NCBI GenBank assembly: GCA_018400625.1 | Contig: JAGYMJ010000043.1 | Location: 1 to 8,285 of the forward strand | Origin: Planctomycetota bacterium | GTDB lineage: Bacteria > Planctomycetota > Brocadiia > SM23-32 | Length of the DNA: 8,285 nucleotides | Direction: 5' to 3' | In this document: positions 1 to 6,876 of the stretch, in pieces | How positions within the stretch are numbered: position 1 is the first letter of the stretch | Layout: each line of letters begins with the position of its first letter | Notes under the pieces: model-generated | Seen by the model: only the letters and a program-made list of their open reading frames with translations | Told to the model about the DNA's origin: nothing | Database searches by the model: none | Position numbers and translations under genes: made by a program

Positions 1-1
1 T

Positions 2-85
2 GACCGCCACGGCGGGGATGAAACAACGGGGTTCACTGAATATTTACTCAGTCTTTTATTTGGTAAAGAATATTATGCAGAGTGA
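2..85 (+). CDS. C-terminal tail of an upstream gene (partial, unidentified)
   Basis: The frame beginning at base 2 is open from the window edge to a TGA at 83-85 and gives 27 residues, reading DRHGGDETTGFTEYLLSLL and then FGKEYYAE. The composition (acidic, amphipathic, no rare-residue bias) looks like genuine protein, and its end overlaps the likely aldolase start at 75 by 11 bases, as is common between operon neighbours. The family cannot be recognised from so short a tail. If real, it places the aldolase and kinase inside an operon that begins to the left of the window. The alternative is that this is chance open frame in a leader region; 27 codons is too short to exclude that. Confidence 0.45.
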   Translation, partial: DRHGGDETTGFTEYLLSLLFGKEYYAE

Positions 86-992
86 TTCGAAAAAGATTAT
101 TGAAAATGCCAGAAAACATAAGATTGCCGTGCCCGCATTCAATATCCCTTATCTTCCCATGATGGCGCCGGTCATAGGGGCGGTCAGAGACGAGGATTCG
201 TTGGCTTTTGTCGATGTGGCACGGCTTGAATGGATGAAGTTTGAAGCGGGCGGCCCGGAAGCTATCTATAAAGAATTCGTCAAGCATGAAGACCCTGACC
301 ACGTAAGACTCCATCTCGACCATATTCCGGTGATCGATGAGGACGGCAAGGAGGTGGATTATATCAACATCATTAAAAAAGCCCTGAAACTCGGCTATCA
401 CTCTGTTATGGTTGACGGGTCCCGACTGCCCCTGAAAGAGAATATAGATTGCACACGCAGAGCGGTTACGTTAGCGCACGATGCCGGGGTCCCCTGTGAA
501 GCCGAACTCGGGGCTGTCATGGGGCATGAAAAGGAGCCTTTGCTCACATACCGGGAACTTTTTGATACCGGTAAAGGTTTCACGGACATAGAAGAAGCCC
601 GAAAGTTTGTCGAATCGACCGAATGCGACTGGCTGTCGATCGCAGCGGGCAATATTCATGGCGCCATATCCCGGCAGCGCAAATCGCAGAGAAAAGTGGA
701 AGCCAAGCTTGACCTGGAACATGTCAACAAGATTGCCCATGCCGTTCATATCCCTCTGGTCCTGCACGGCGGCTCAAGCGTTACTCACAGCTACCTCCTG
801 AAAGCTATAGAGCTGGGCATGGCCAAAGTCAATATCGCTACCGAAATACGACAGCCTTATGAAAACACACTCGCTGAGACCGGCGATGTTGAGAAGGCCT
901 GCGAGGCCGTGTATGATAAAGTTGTTTGGATTCTGCGCGAATATTTGAAGATCGCCGGAAAGAGAAAAGAAATAATGGGGAATCAGTCATGA
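75..992 (+). CDS. Class II (metal-dependent) ketose-phosphate aldolase, FBA/GatY family
   Basis: The predicted 305-residue cytosolic enzyme is a zinc-type class II aldolase, a family that cleaves ketose 1-phosphates or 1,6-bisphosphates to dihydroxyacetone phosphate and an aldehyde. Family motifs appear in order: the opening AVPAFNI (18-24), the catalytic Asp and metal His in HLDH (D82, H83), SVMVDGS (110-116), EAELG (E144), GNIHG (H195), VLHGGSS (H231) and the phosphate-binding AKVNIATE (250-257). About ten extra residues follow LDH compared with typical family members, and LDHI replaces the usual LDHG. ATG at 75 is preferred over ATG at 18 because the family begins a few residues before this point; the ribosome-binding site (around GGTAAAG, 62-68) is weak. 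Its last 4 bases overlap the sugar-kinase start, indicating co-transcription. Substrate is uncertain: a ketose 1-phosphate is plausible given the neighbours, and ordinary fructose- or tagatose-bisphosphate remains possible. Confidence 0.9.
   Translation: MQSDSKKIIENARKHKIAVPAFNIPYLPMMAPVIGAVRDEDSLAFVDVARLEWMKFEAGGPEAIYKEFVKHEDPDHVRLHLDHIPVIDEDGKEVDYINIIKKALKLGYHSVMVDGSRLPLKENIDCTRRAVTLAHDAGVPCEAELGAVMGHEKEPLLTYRELFDTGKGFTDIEEARKFVESTECDWLSIAAGNIHGAISRQRKSQRKVEAKLDLEHVNKIAHAVHIPLVLHGGSSVTHSYLLKAIELGMAKVNIATEIRQPYENTLAETGDVEKACEAVYDKVVWILREYLKIAGKRKEIMGNQS
977..982 (+). promoter_or_regulatory. Ribosome binding site of the sugar kinase
   Basis: GGGGAA lies 6 bases before the ATG at 989 and inside the 3' end of the aldolase gene. 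It supports the 989 start (ATGA overlap with the aldolase stop) over the in-frame upstream ATG at 926, which would add residues that the FGGY family lacks. Another in-frame ATG at 998 is possible but is less well spaced. Confidence 0.6.
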
Positions 993-2509
993 GTCTGATG
1001 GGCATAGATGTCGGCACAACACGCTGTAAGGTTGCCGTTTACGACGATAGTGGTGGTTGTTTAGCTACAGCAGACAGTGAATACAACATATCGCGTCCTC
1101 AGCCATCACAAGCGGAACTCGATGCCCAGAAAATCTGGCTGCTGATCAAAGAAACAATAGTGGATACCGTTGCCGGGGGCATTGCAGCGATAAAACACGA
1201 CCCGATTCGCTCCCTCGCCGTTGCATCCCTCGGAGAGGCTACAGTTCCGGTAACACACGACAGGAGAATCCTGTCGCCGTCCCTCCTGAATTCCGATTCA
1301 CGCGGAGAAGAATATCTGCCGGAGCTTTACTCCTCCCTGGAAGAGAAATGGCTCTACCGGATCAACGGGAATGTTTTAGGTAACCACTACAGTCTGACCA
1401 AATTACTATGGATACGGGATCATTGGCCGGATGTTTATCGGCAAACATACAAGTTTTTACACTGGGGGCCGTTCGTTTCGTTTATGCTGGGTGCAAAGCC
1501 TGCGGTTGACTACAGTCTGGCCAACCGGTCGCTTCTTTTCGATATCAATAAAAAAAACTGGTCGGAAGAAATTATTCAAAAGACCGGACTGGATAAAAGC
1601 AAGCTTCCGGAAATTGTCGAGCCGGGACAGGCGATAGGAACTGTTGATGAGAAGCTTGCGTCGGAACTGGGGCTGTCTCCCAACGTCACCATCGCCGCCG
1701 GAGCACATGACCAGTGCGCCAACGCGCTGGGATGCGGCGTGATAAATGAAGGGGACGCCATGTGCGGTATGGGGACGGTCACTTGCATATCGCCCGTTTT
1801 CCGTGAGCGAAAAGAAGCCTCACTGATGATGTCCAGAGGGTTGAATACGGAACACCACGCCGTACCGGGCCGTTTCGTGAGTTTTATATACAATCAGGGC
1901 GGATGTCTCCTGAAGTGGTTCTGCGACTCCTTTCTGGCGGAGGAACGCCAGCAAATCGAAGAAGATGGGGGAAATATCTATGAGATGATTATCAGTGAGA
2001 TGCCGGAAAACCCCAGTTCCGTTATTGTTTTGCCGCATTTTGATGTAACCGGGCCGCCCGAGTTTATAACCGACTCAAGCGGCGTGATTATCGGATTAAA
2101 ACTTGATACCCAACGCGGGGATATATTAAAGGGTATTCTTGAAGGCAGCATTTATTACCTGCGTGAATGCGTTGAAAGCCTGCCGGGCGCCGGCATACAC
2201 ATCGAACAATGCCGTGCTGTGGGCGGAGGCAGCATGTCGGATGAATGGGTGCAATTATGCGCCGATATTTTAGGGCTGCCGTTCATAAGGCCGACCATAC
2301 GCGAGGCCGGCACGCTGGGCGCCGCAATGCTGGGTGGACTCGGAAAGAGTACCTTCCGTTCCGCTTCCGAAGCTGTTCGATCAATGGTCAAGGACCAGGA
2401 TACCTTCCAGCCGGACATGGTCAAACATCAGAGATATGAACAAAATTATCGAAGATACAAGCGAGTCTGGCCGCTGATGAAAGATTTTTTGACTCAAGAT
2501 AAGACATAG
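989..2509 (+). CDS. FGGY-family carbohydrate kinase (xylulokinase-like)
   Basis: The 506-residue protein has the usual full length for FGGY kinases, which phosphorylate sugars, most often ketoses, with ATP in the cytosol. The N-terminal domain opens with GIDVGTTRCKVAVYD (5-19), the phosphate-binding hairpin. SLTKLLWIRDHWPDVY (135-150) and DYSLANRSLLFDI (174-186) follow the xylulokinase pattern. GAHDQCANALGCG (238-250) contains the expected catalytic base, D241. MGTV (261-264) and AVGGGSMSDEW (410-420) are the ATP-binding elements of the C-terminal domain, and REAGTLGAAMLGG (438-450) is the closing family motif. It is translationally coupled to the aldolase by a 4-base overlap, so its product probably feeds that enzyme. 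Sugar specificity and the phosphorylated carbon cannot be read from the sequence. Xylulose would fit the facing lyxose isomerase, and fructose or another ketose is possible. Confidence 0.92.
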   Translation: MSLMGIDVGTTRCKVAVYDDSGGCLATADSEYNISRPQPSQAELDAQKIWLLIKETIVDTVAGGIAAIKHDPIRSLAVASLGEATVPVTHDRRILSPSLLNSDSRGEEYLPELYSSLEEKWLYRINGNVLGNHYSLTKLLWIRDHWPDVYRQTYKFLHWGPFVSFMLGAKPAVDYSLANRSLLFDINKKNWSEEIIQKTGLDKSKLPEIVEPGQAIGTVDEKLASELGLSPNVTIAAGAHDQCANALGCGVINEGDAMCGMGTVTCISPVFRERKEASLMMSRGLNTEHHAVPGRFVSFIYNQGGCLLKWFCDSFLAEERQQIEEDGGNIYEMIISEMPENPSSVIVLPHFDVTGPPEFITDSSGVIIGLKLDTQRGDILKGILEGSIYYLRECVESLPGAGIHIEQCRAVGGGSMSDEWVQLCADILGLPFIRPTIREAGTLGAAMLGGLGKSTFRSASEAVRSMVKDQDTFQPDMVKHQRYEQNYRRYKRVWPLMKDFLTQDKT

Positions 2510-2562
2510 CTGAGCCTCTCATCAACTCATCAGCTTATATCGCTCATCCTCTTCCAGATTCT

Positions 2563-3246
2563 TTAATCGCGGGCCGGGGGATATTCATTCGCAAGCAGCA
2601 GATAAGGTTTCACATCCTCCTCAATTTCAGGGAAACGTCCTACATCTTCCAGAAAACAGTTATCAACGCGATCATCATTGACCGTTGAAACCTCTCCCAG
2701 CAATATACGCCCTTTTCCGGCTTCTCCCCAGAATTTATGGTAAAGCTCCGGCACAAGCGTAATACTCTCGCCGGGCGTCAGCCTGACGACAGTTCCGGCC
2801 GCTGCTTCACAGATATGGCCGTCCTTGCGGATAACAACATCGGTTTCGTCCAGGTTATTCTCTTGATCGGCGTTATAAAGTTTGACGAGCAGATTACCCC
2901 CGCCCCGATTGATAATATCTTCCATTTTGCTCCAATGGTAGTGATAGGGAGTGACCTGTTCCTCTTCGACGATGAGCAGTTTTTCAGCATAAGGCTTTTT
3001 ATATTCAGGGATTGAGATGTTTCCGTTACGGATGGTGAACATCAAAAGCCCCAGGGACATAAAATCACCACCACCAAAATCGGTAATATCCCAGCCAAGC
3101 ATATTTTCACGAATTTCATCATATTCGTGTCCAGCTTTTAGCCATTCTTCCGGACCCCAGTAAGCAAAAGGCGGCATTTTGAAGTTCATCTTACCGATAA
3201 ACTTCAATCCATTTTGCATAATAGCATTTAATTCAGAACGTTTCAT
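2563..3246 (-). CDS. D-lyxose/D-mannose ketol-isomerase (cupin type)
   Basis: The 227-residue protein matches the size and motifs of the cupin D-lyxose isomerase family, which interconverts D-lyxose and D-xylulose, and also D-mannose and D-fructose, using a divalent metal. The N-terminal MKRSELNAIM, then PFAYWGPEEW (26-35) and WDITDFG (52-58), are typical. YHYHWSKMED (101-110) and H170 in ELYHKFWGEAGKG supply the probable metal set H102, H104, E109 and H170. The C-terminal VNDDRVDNCF (189-198) and RFPEIEED (204-211) are family hallmarks. The start at 3246 has a strong ribosome-binding site; the frame stays open upstream to 3348, but that extension has no family resemblance. The gene is convergent with the sugar kinase (53 bases between stops) and lies 121 bases after the CvpA-like gene on the same strand. 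It probably generates the ketose that the kinase phosphorylates. The family is secure; which aldose is physiological is not. Confidence 0.92.
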   Translation of the reverse strand: MKRSELNAIMQNGLKFIGKMNFKMPPFAYWGPEEWLKAGHEYDEIRENMLGWDITDFGGGDFMSLGLLMFTIRNGNISIPEYKKPYAEKLLIVEEEQVTPYHYHWSKMEDIINRGGGNLLVKLYNADQENNLDETDVVIRKDGHICEAAAGTVVRLTPGESITLVPELYHKFWGEAGKGRILLGEVSTVNDDRVDNCFLEDVGRFPEIEEDVKPYLLLANEYPPARD

Positions 3247-3367
3247 TTGGCTTTCTCCATGTTGTATTTTTTTCTTGATATATTGCAAATTATTTTCATT
3301 TAATGTGGACGGAGAGGGGCAAATCCTATGGCAAAAACCATGACCCATATCCCTTTGGTCCGGCTAT
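3247..3367 (-). other. 121-base intergenic spacer before the isomerase
   Basis: Apart from the ribosome-binding site, I find nothing firm here. A 4-base ATGG/CCAT hairpin in the part nearest the CvpA-like gene is too weak to call a terminator. A TTGCCA hexamer at 3329-3334 (minus strand) has no matching -10 at the right distance. The AT-rich last 50 bases could hold a promoter that differs from the housekeeping consensus. Whether the isomerase has its own transcript or is read through from the ATPase unit therefore stays open. Confidence 0.3.
3253..3258 (-). promoter_or_regulatory. Ribosome binding site of the lyxose isomerase
   Basis: GGAGAA on the minus strand sits 6 bases before the ATG at 3246. 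It is the best Shine-Dalgarno match in the window and fixes the start of the isomerase against the in-frame upstream ATG at 3348. Confidence 0.75.
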
Positions 3368-4069
3368 TTACAGTCCATCATTTACCTGCTTGCTCAATAA
3401 CTCTTCGATTTTTTCTTTAAGCTCCTGTTTACGTTTTTCGGAAGAAACTTTGGGCCATGGAGTTCTATATCGTAATATAAAATTCTGTGGAAGATGCTCA
3501 ATTTCAGGAAGTTTTTCATATTCTTCCCTCTCAACAACCTGAAATATCCATTCCGCACCGGCTTCTATCTGGGGCGCCAAAAGTATATCAGGGGTTGTCA
3601 GCGTACAATAAGCATAAAGATAAGAACTGCGACGGTCACGTTTAAATAATGGATTCGCATTGTTTGCTAAATATAATCCCTCGACCTCCGGCAGCATAAC
3701 CAGAAAGGCCATTAAAGCATTCATGGCAAACCACCCCGAAATAAAGCCCGATATTACCTTGCAGGGGCCGCTTTGGACTAATCTCCTACGGGGCGGCTGC
3801 AACTTTACCAGCTTTTTAACAACAACAGGGAAAAGAAGAAATACCACGCCCCATATCAAAACAAAACATGTTGCATTGAGATAGGGAAGCGGAAGACTAA
3901 ACAACCGGCCTGAAATTTGTGCAAGCGGCCCGAAAAGCCACATGGACAACAGAAAAGCGAAAAAGGAACGCCCCATCAACATACCGCATCGGCAAATATC
4001 CAATCGCCAGGCGATCAATAACATAATTGGTATCGGAACGTAGACAAAGAAATCGATTAATCTGATCAT
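3368..4069 (-). CDS. Four-helix membrane protein, possibly CvpA-like
   Basis: The 233-residue protein has four hydrophobic segments at about residues 4-21, 31-56, 65-88 and 104-127, followed by a soluble C-terminal region that ends in a charged helix (209-229, rich in Lys and Glu). Size, helix spacing, and the glycine-containing ISGFISGWFAMNALMAF (106-122) before the last helix resemble the CvpA (colicin V production) membrane family, but the match is by eye and weak. No catalytic motif is visible. Its ATG overlaps the stop of the preceding gene by 4 bases, so it is translationally coupled to the GspE-N2-like protein and through it to the secretion-type ATPase. It is therefore probably a membrane partner in the same complex or process. 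Otherwise its function is unknown. Confidence 0.75.
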   Translation of the reverse strand: MIRLIDFFVYVPIPIMLLIAWRLDICRCGMLMGRSFFAFLLSMWLFGPLAQISGRLFSLPLPYLNATCFVLIWGVVFLLFPVVVKKLVKLQPPRRRLVQSGPCKVISGFISGWFAMNALMAFLVMLPEVEGLYLANNANPLFKRDRRSSYLYAYCTLTTPDILLAPQIEAGAEWIFQVVEREEYEKLPEIEHLPQNFILRYRTPWPKVSSEKRKQELKEKIEELLSKQVNDGL

Positions 4070-4752
4070 TGTTCAGTTTCCAGGCGACTCAATACAATTT
4101 CCCCCGTGCCATCACCTTGCTTCAATACAGTTTTATAGTCGAACGACCGCTCGGCCTGCTCCACCTTCAACACACAGATACAGCCACGTTCGCCTTCGCT
4201 TCCCACAGTAACCCTTTTTTCCAATCTTGATTTCAAGGCCGACATAACGCTTGCGCGAATATTATTGGCGAGAATCTTATCCGAATCGGCGACTTCATCT
4301 TCATCCGATAAATAGGTTATCTTTAATTCATTTGATTTATTTTCAAAAACAATTCCCTGGGCGCGGAGGTCAACAGCCTTTTTCAGTAAAAAATCCAGCA
4401 TATCACAGGGATGCTCTCCGCCGTGAACAGCCTCAGTTTCTTCGGGTTCATCATCGGTATCCACCATTACCTCATCCTTATCCAGTTTATGCTTCCCCCA
4501 AAAAAACAGCCCCGTTTTTTTTTCTGACGTTTTTTCCAAAGTAACATACCTTACCCATCCGGCAAGGGTCGGGGAGAGATTATGTCGTCCCAGCAACAGG
4601 AAGAGACCATATATCCCGCCGGTATAAAAGGTCCAGGCCATCAGAGAAGAAGCTTTGGAACTATACCAGAATTCTTTATGAACCCGGGCCATAATCCATA
4701 TCCAGGTGATAAAAATAGCGAACCATACTGCAATGATTAGAGGCGTTCTCAT
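4066..4752 (-). CDS. Membrane-anchored protein with degenerate GspE/PilB N2-like domain
   Basis: The 228-residue protein has two predicted membrane helices (about 3-22 and 37-55), a charged acidic linker (about 74-112) and a soluble domain (about 116-226). That domain runs collinear with the N2 domain of the ATPase encoded just upstream. D128-L-R-A-Q-G-I-V-F-E137 matches D305-C-R-A-S-D-V-H-I-E314 of the ATPase. LKITYLSD (143-150) matches its VVRFRVD. KTVLKQGDGTGEIVLSRLE (207-225) matches its STVPSKLGERAVIRILD, and the span between these landmarks is nearly equal (97 versus 92 residues). The Ser-Asp-x-His signature and the two arginines (R323, R325 of the ATPase) are lost here (T146, L148), and no Walker motifs follow, so it cannot be an ATPase. 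It starts 9 bases after the ATPase stop and overlaps the next gene by 4 bases. A scaffold or regulatory partner of the ATPase is an inference; the domain match itself is by eye. Confidence 0.75.
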   Translation of the reverse strand: MRTPLIIAVWFAIFITWIWIMARVHKEFWYSSKASSLMAWTFYTGGIYGLFLLLGRHNLSPTLAGWVRYVTLEKTSEKKTGLFFWGKHKLDKDEVMVDTDDEPEETEAVHGGEHPCDMLDFLLKKAVDLRAQGIVFENKSNELKITYLSDEDEVADSDKILANNIRASVMSALKSRLEKRVTVGSEGERGCICVLKVEQAERSFDYKTVLKQGDGTGEIVLSRLETEQ

Positions 4753-4761
4753 GATTCATCT

Positions 4762-6795
4762 CTACTCAAGTCGAATATGTTGTGTTACGCGTCTGACCTC
4801 TTCAACAGTTGTTGCCCCGCTCAAGACTTTTTGGATGCCGTCAGCATGCAGGGTTTGCATACCGGAATTAACCGCTTCTCTGCGAATGGCGCCGGTATTG
4901 GCACGTTTATTGATCAATTCTTCTATCTTATCATTTATAAGCAGCAATTCATAGATGCCGATTCGTCCGTAATAGCCGGTGTTCAAACATTTGGCACAGC
5001 CACGCGCACGGTAGATCAACCCCAGGCTCGCCGTTGAGTCCATACCGAGCGAAAGAAGCTCCGACTTGTCTGGTTCGTACGGCTCCCGGCATTGGACGCA
5101 AAGTCGTCTCACCAGCCTTTGCGCCAGAATGACCGACAAGCTGGAGGACAGAAGAAACGGTTCCACCTGCAGATCCAGCAACCGGCTTACCGCTCCGGCC
5201 GTATCATTTGTATGTAATGTGCTGAGAACAAGATGACCTGTTTGTGAGGCTTCGACAGCTATTTTGGCCGTCTCTTGGTCGCGCACCTCCCCCACCATAA
5301 TCACGTCAGGGTCCTGACGCAGAATCGAACGCATCCCATCGGCAAAGCTCATACCTTTGCTTTTCTTTATTGGCAATTGAGCGATCCCCGGCAGATGATA
5401 CTCTACAGGGTCCTCAACGGTCATTACATTCCTTTCGCTGCGGTTGATATGCATCAGAGCCGCGTAGAGCGTGGTAGTCTTCCCCGAACCCGTTGGGCCG
5501 GTGCAAAAAAACATACCGTGGGGCTGTTGAACGATATGATGTATTTGATTCAGCAATTTGGGTGCCATACCTAAGCTACTGAGGCTCAGCAATTTGCTTT
5601 CCTGATCAAGGATGCGTATAACTGCTCGCTCACCGAGTTTAGACGGCACGGTAGAGACACGCAAATCGACCAACTTACCGTCCAATGTCATACTGGTACC
5701 GCCGTCTTGAGGCACTTTTTTCTCAGCAATGTCCATATCGGCCAAGACCTTCAACCGTGAAATGATCCTCTCCATCGCACGTTTAGGGTAGCTCACGGCG
5801 GTGTGCATCACGCCGTCAACGCGGAACCGAACCACTGTTTCCTCACGCGTGGGCTCTATATGCACATCGCTGGCGCGGCAATCGTAAGCTTTCTGAAAGA
5901 TTCGCTCAACAAGGGATGCAATATTTGCAAAATCATCTGCCTTTGCGCTCTTTACAACACGACGGCCGGTTTCTTTGAAATAGAAAATCAGCCCCATGGA
6001 CAAAACCAGTACCGCCGCTACTCCAACTGTATCTGCGTGTCCTGCAGGGCCAATATAGGGCCCGATCGCCCCGATAAAACCAACACCCATATGCCCGATA
6101 TGCACCAGGATCAAGAGCACCAGCCCCGTCAGCGTTACCCCCCTTGCGTAATGACTTATTGCCAATCCCATCAGACCACCTGCTACCATTACCAAACCAG
6201 ACACACAGACTCCTATCTGTGCAATCGCTCCAAATATTCCCAAAGGTTCAAGAGCTTCAGTAACTTTTTCAAAATCGTAAACCTGCAAGGAGACAAGGGC
6301 GTCGATTTTGCGATATACAGTGGTATTAAGGGTGATTACAGCCAGACCAAAGAAGATTACCAAACCGCTCACTAAGCGAAACACCATTGTTTGTGACCGG
6401 TTGCGTTCAGGTTGCAAGCCATGCCCAACATTAAGCACAGGAATAAAATCATCTGTCGTCATATCGCCTGTTATACGGGAAGAATCGACATGCGATTTAT
6501 CTCCCGGCTGTTCGTGACGCCCCCGCCCAGCATCCGCGCCGTTGGAATCAGGTAACTGTTGGGAACCCGGAGCGGCATCAGGGTCAGACTCAATAAAAGA
6601 TTGCTTGGGGGACTGGGAATTCGCCCCGGAGATGCCGGGCCCTGGTTGTGATGCGCGGCGTGCGGTAGGCTTTCTCCGTTCAGGTTGGGGTACGGTAAAT
6701 TTATTACTGCACTTTGGGCATCGGCCAGTTTTCCCCGCACCGGAATTCTTTACTTTCAATGGCTTCCCGCAATTTTTGCAGCTAAATTTTATCAT
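4762..6795 (-). CDS. GspE/PilB-family secretion ATPase with zinc ribbon and four membrane helices
   Basis: The 677-residue protein belongs to the type II secretion/type IV pilus assembly ATPases, hexameric motors that hydrolyse ATP at the inner membrane. It starts with a zinc ribbon (C6, C9, C26, C29), then a polar Pro/Ser/Gln-rich linker (about 33-135), then four hydrophobic segments (about 137-158, 185-213, 219-247, 255-273). The conventional ATPase begins near 285: N2 domain with RASDVHIEP (307-315) and VRFRVDG (322-328); Walker A GPTGSGKTT (433-441); Asp box VEDPVEY (460-466); Walker B DPDVIMVGEVRD (495-506); His box TGHLVLSTLHTND (519-531). A four-cysteine zinc-binding insert (C566, C569, C600, C603) is typical of GspE/PilB. 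All catalytic motifs are intact. The usual cytosolic N1 domain is absent, replaced by the membrane part. The start at 6795 is chosen for its ribosome-binding site and zinc-ribbon opening; an ATG at 6876 lacks both. It heads a three-gene unit. Its exported substrate or pilus is unknown. Confidence 0.93.
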   Translation of the reverse strand: MIKFSCKNCGKPLKVKNSGAGKTGRCPKCSNKFTVPQPERRKPTARRASQPGPGISGANSQSPKQSFIESDPDAAPGSQQLPDSNGADAGRGRHEQPGDKSHVDSSRITGDMTTDDFIPVLNVGHGLQPERNRSQTMVFRLVSGLVIFFGLAVITLNTTVYRKIDALVSLQVYDFEKVTEALEPLGIFGAIAQIGVCVSGLVMVAGGLMGLAISHYARGVTLTGLVLLILVHIGHMGVGFIGAIGPYIGPAGHADTVGVAAVLVLSMGLIFYFKETGRRVVKSAKADDFANIASLVERIFQKAYDCRASDVHIEPTREETVVRFRVDGVMHTAVSYPKRAMERIISRLKVLADMDIAEKKVPQDGGTSMTLDGKLVDLRVSTVPSKLGERAVIRILDQESKLLSLSSLGMAPKLLNQIHHIVQQPHGMFFCTGPTGSGKTTTLYAALMHINRSERNVMTVEDPVEYHLPGIAQLPIKKSKGMSFADGMRSILRQDPDVIMVGEVRDQETAKIAVEASQTGHLVLSTLHTNDTAGAVSRLLDLQVEPFLLSSSLSVILAQRLVRRLCVQCREPYEPDKSELLSLGMDSTASLGLIYRARGCAKCLNTGYYGRIGIYELLLINDKIEELINKRANTGAIRREAVNSGMQTLHADGIQKVLSGATTVEEVRRVTQHIRLE

Positions 6796-6801
6796 ATTAA
6801 G

Positions 6802-6806
6802 CTTCC
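6802..6806 (-). promoter_or_regulatory. Ribosome binding site of the secretion ATPase
   Basis: GGAAG on the minus strand lies 6 bases before the ATG at 6795. Its position decides the start in favour of MIKFSCKNCG, which opens directly into the zinc ribbon. Confidence 0.55.
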
Positions 6807-6849
6807 AAACCTCGCCGGATATCCGCCGGTTCAAATTTGCCAACAACTC

Positions 6850-6876
6850 ATTATAAACATTCCCATAAAAAAACAA
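6850..6876 (-). promoter_or_regulatory. Candidate promoter of the ATPase unit
   Basis: On the minus strand a perfect -10 hexamer TATAAT (6850-6855) is preceded by TTGTTT (6871-6876) with a 15-base spacer, shorter than the usual 17. Transcription would begin near 6843, leaving a leader of about 48 bases before the ATPase ATG. The -35 is weak and overlaps the T-tract and stem foot of the hairpin after lptB, so it may be fortuitous; the -10 is the stronger part. The leader also holds a 10-base palindrome, CGGATATCCG (6816-6825). Confidence 0.4.

Noticed and set aside
35..60. ACTGA/TCAGT inverted repeat followed by a T-rich run just before the aldolase
   Set aside because: The stem is only 5 AT-rich pairs with an 8-base loop, and the run CTTTTATTT is interrupted. 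It also lies inside a frame that looks coding, so I do not call a terminator.
2508..2535. AGCTGA/TCAGCT inverted repeat between the convergent kinase and isomerase genes
   Set aside because: A 6-base stem with a 16-base loop and no T-tract on either side is too weak for a bidirectional terminator, although some termination is expected in this 53-base gap.
3246..3348. N-terminal extension of the lyxose isomerase to an upstream in-frame ATG
   Set aside because: The added 34 residues have no family resemblance, and the GGAGAA site at 3253-3258 places the start at 3246, giving the usual family length.
5803..6375. A 190-codon open frame on the + strand
   Set aside because: It lies antisense within the ATPase gene across its membrane region, is rich in Cys, His and Gln, resembles no family, and is best explained as a shadow of the real gene.
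4762..6795. Reading the ATPase as evidence for a complete type IV pilus or type II secretion locus
   Set aside because: No pseudopilin-like short gene, GspF/PilC-like gene or secretin is present in the window, and the two coupled genes do not match those components.
6816..6825. Perfect palindrome CGGATATCCG in the leader of the ATPase gene
   Set aside because: A 10-base palindrome arises by chance fairly often in a gap of this size, and there is no second copy or nearby regulator gene to support an operator.
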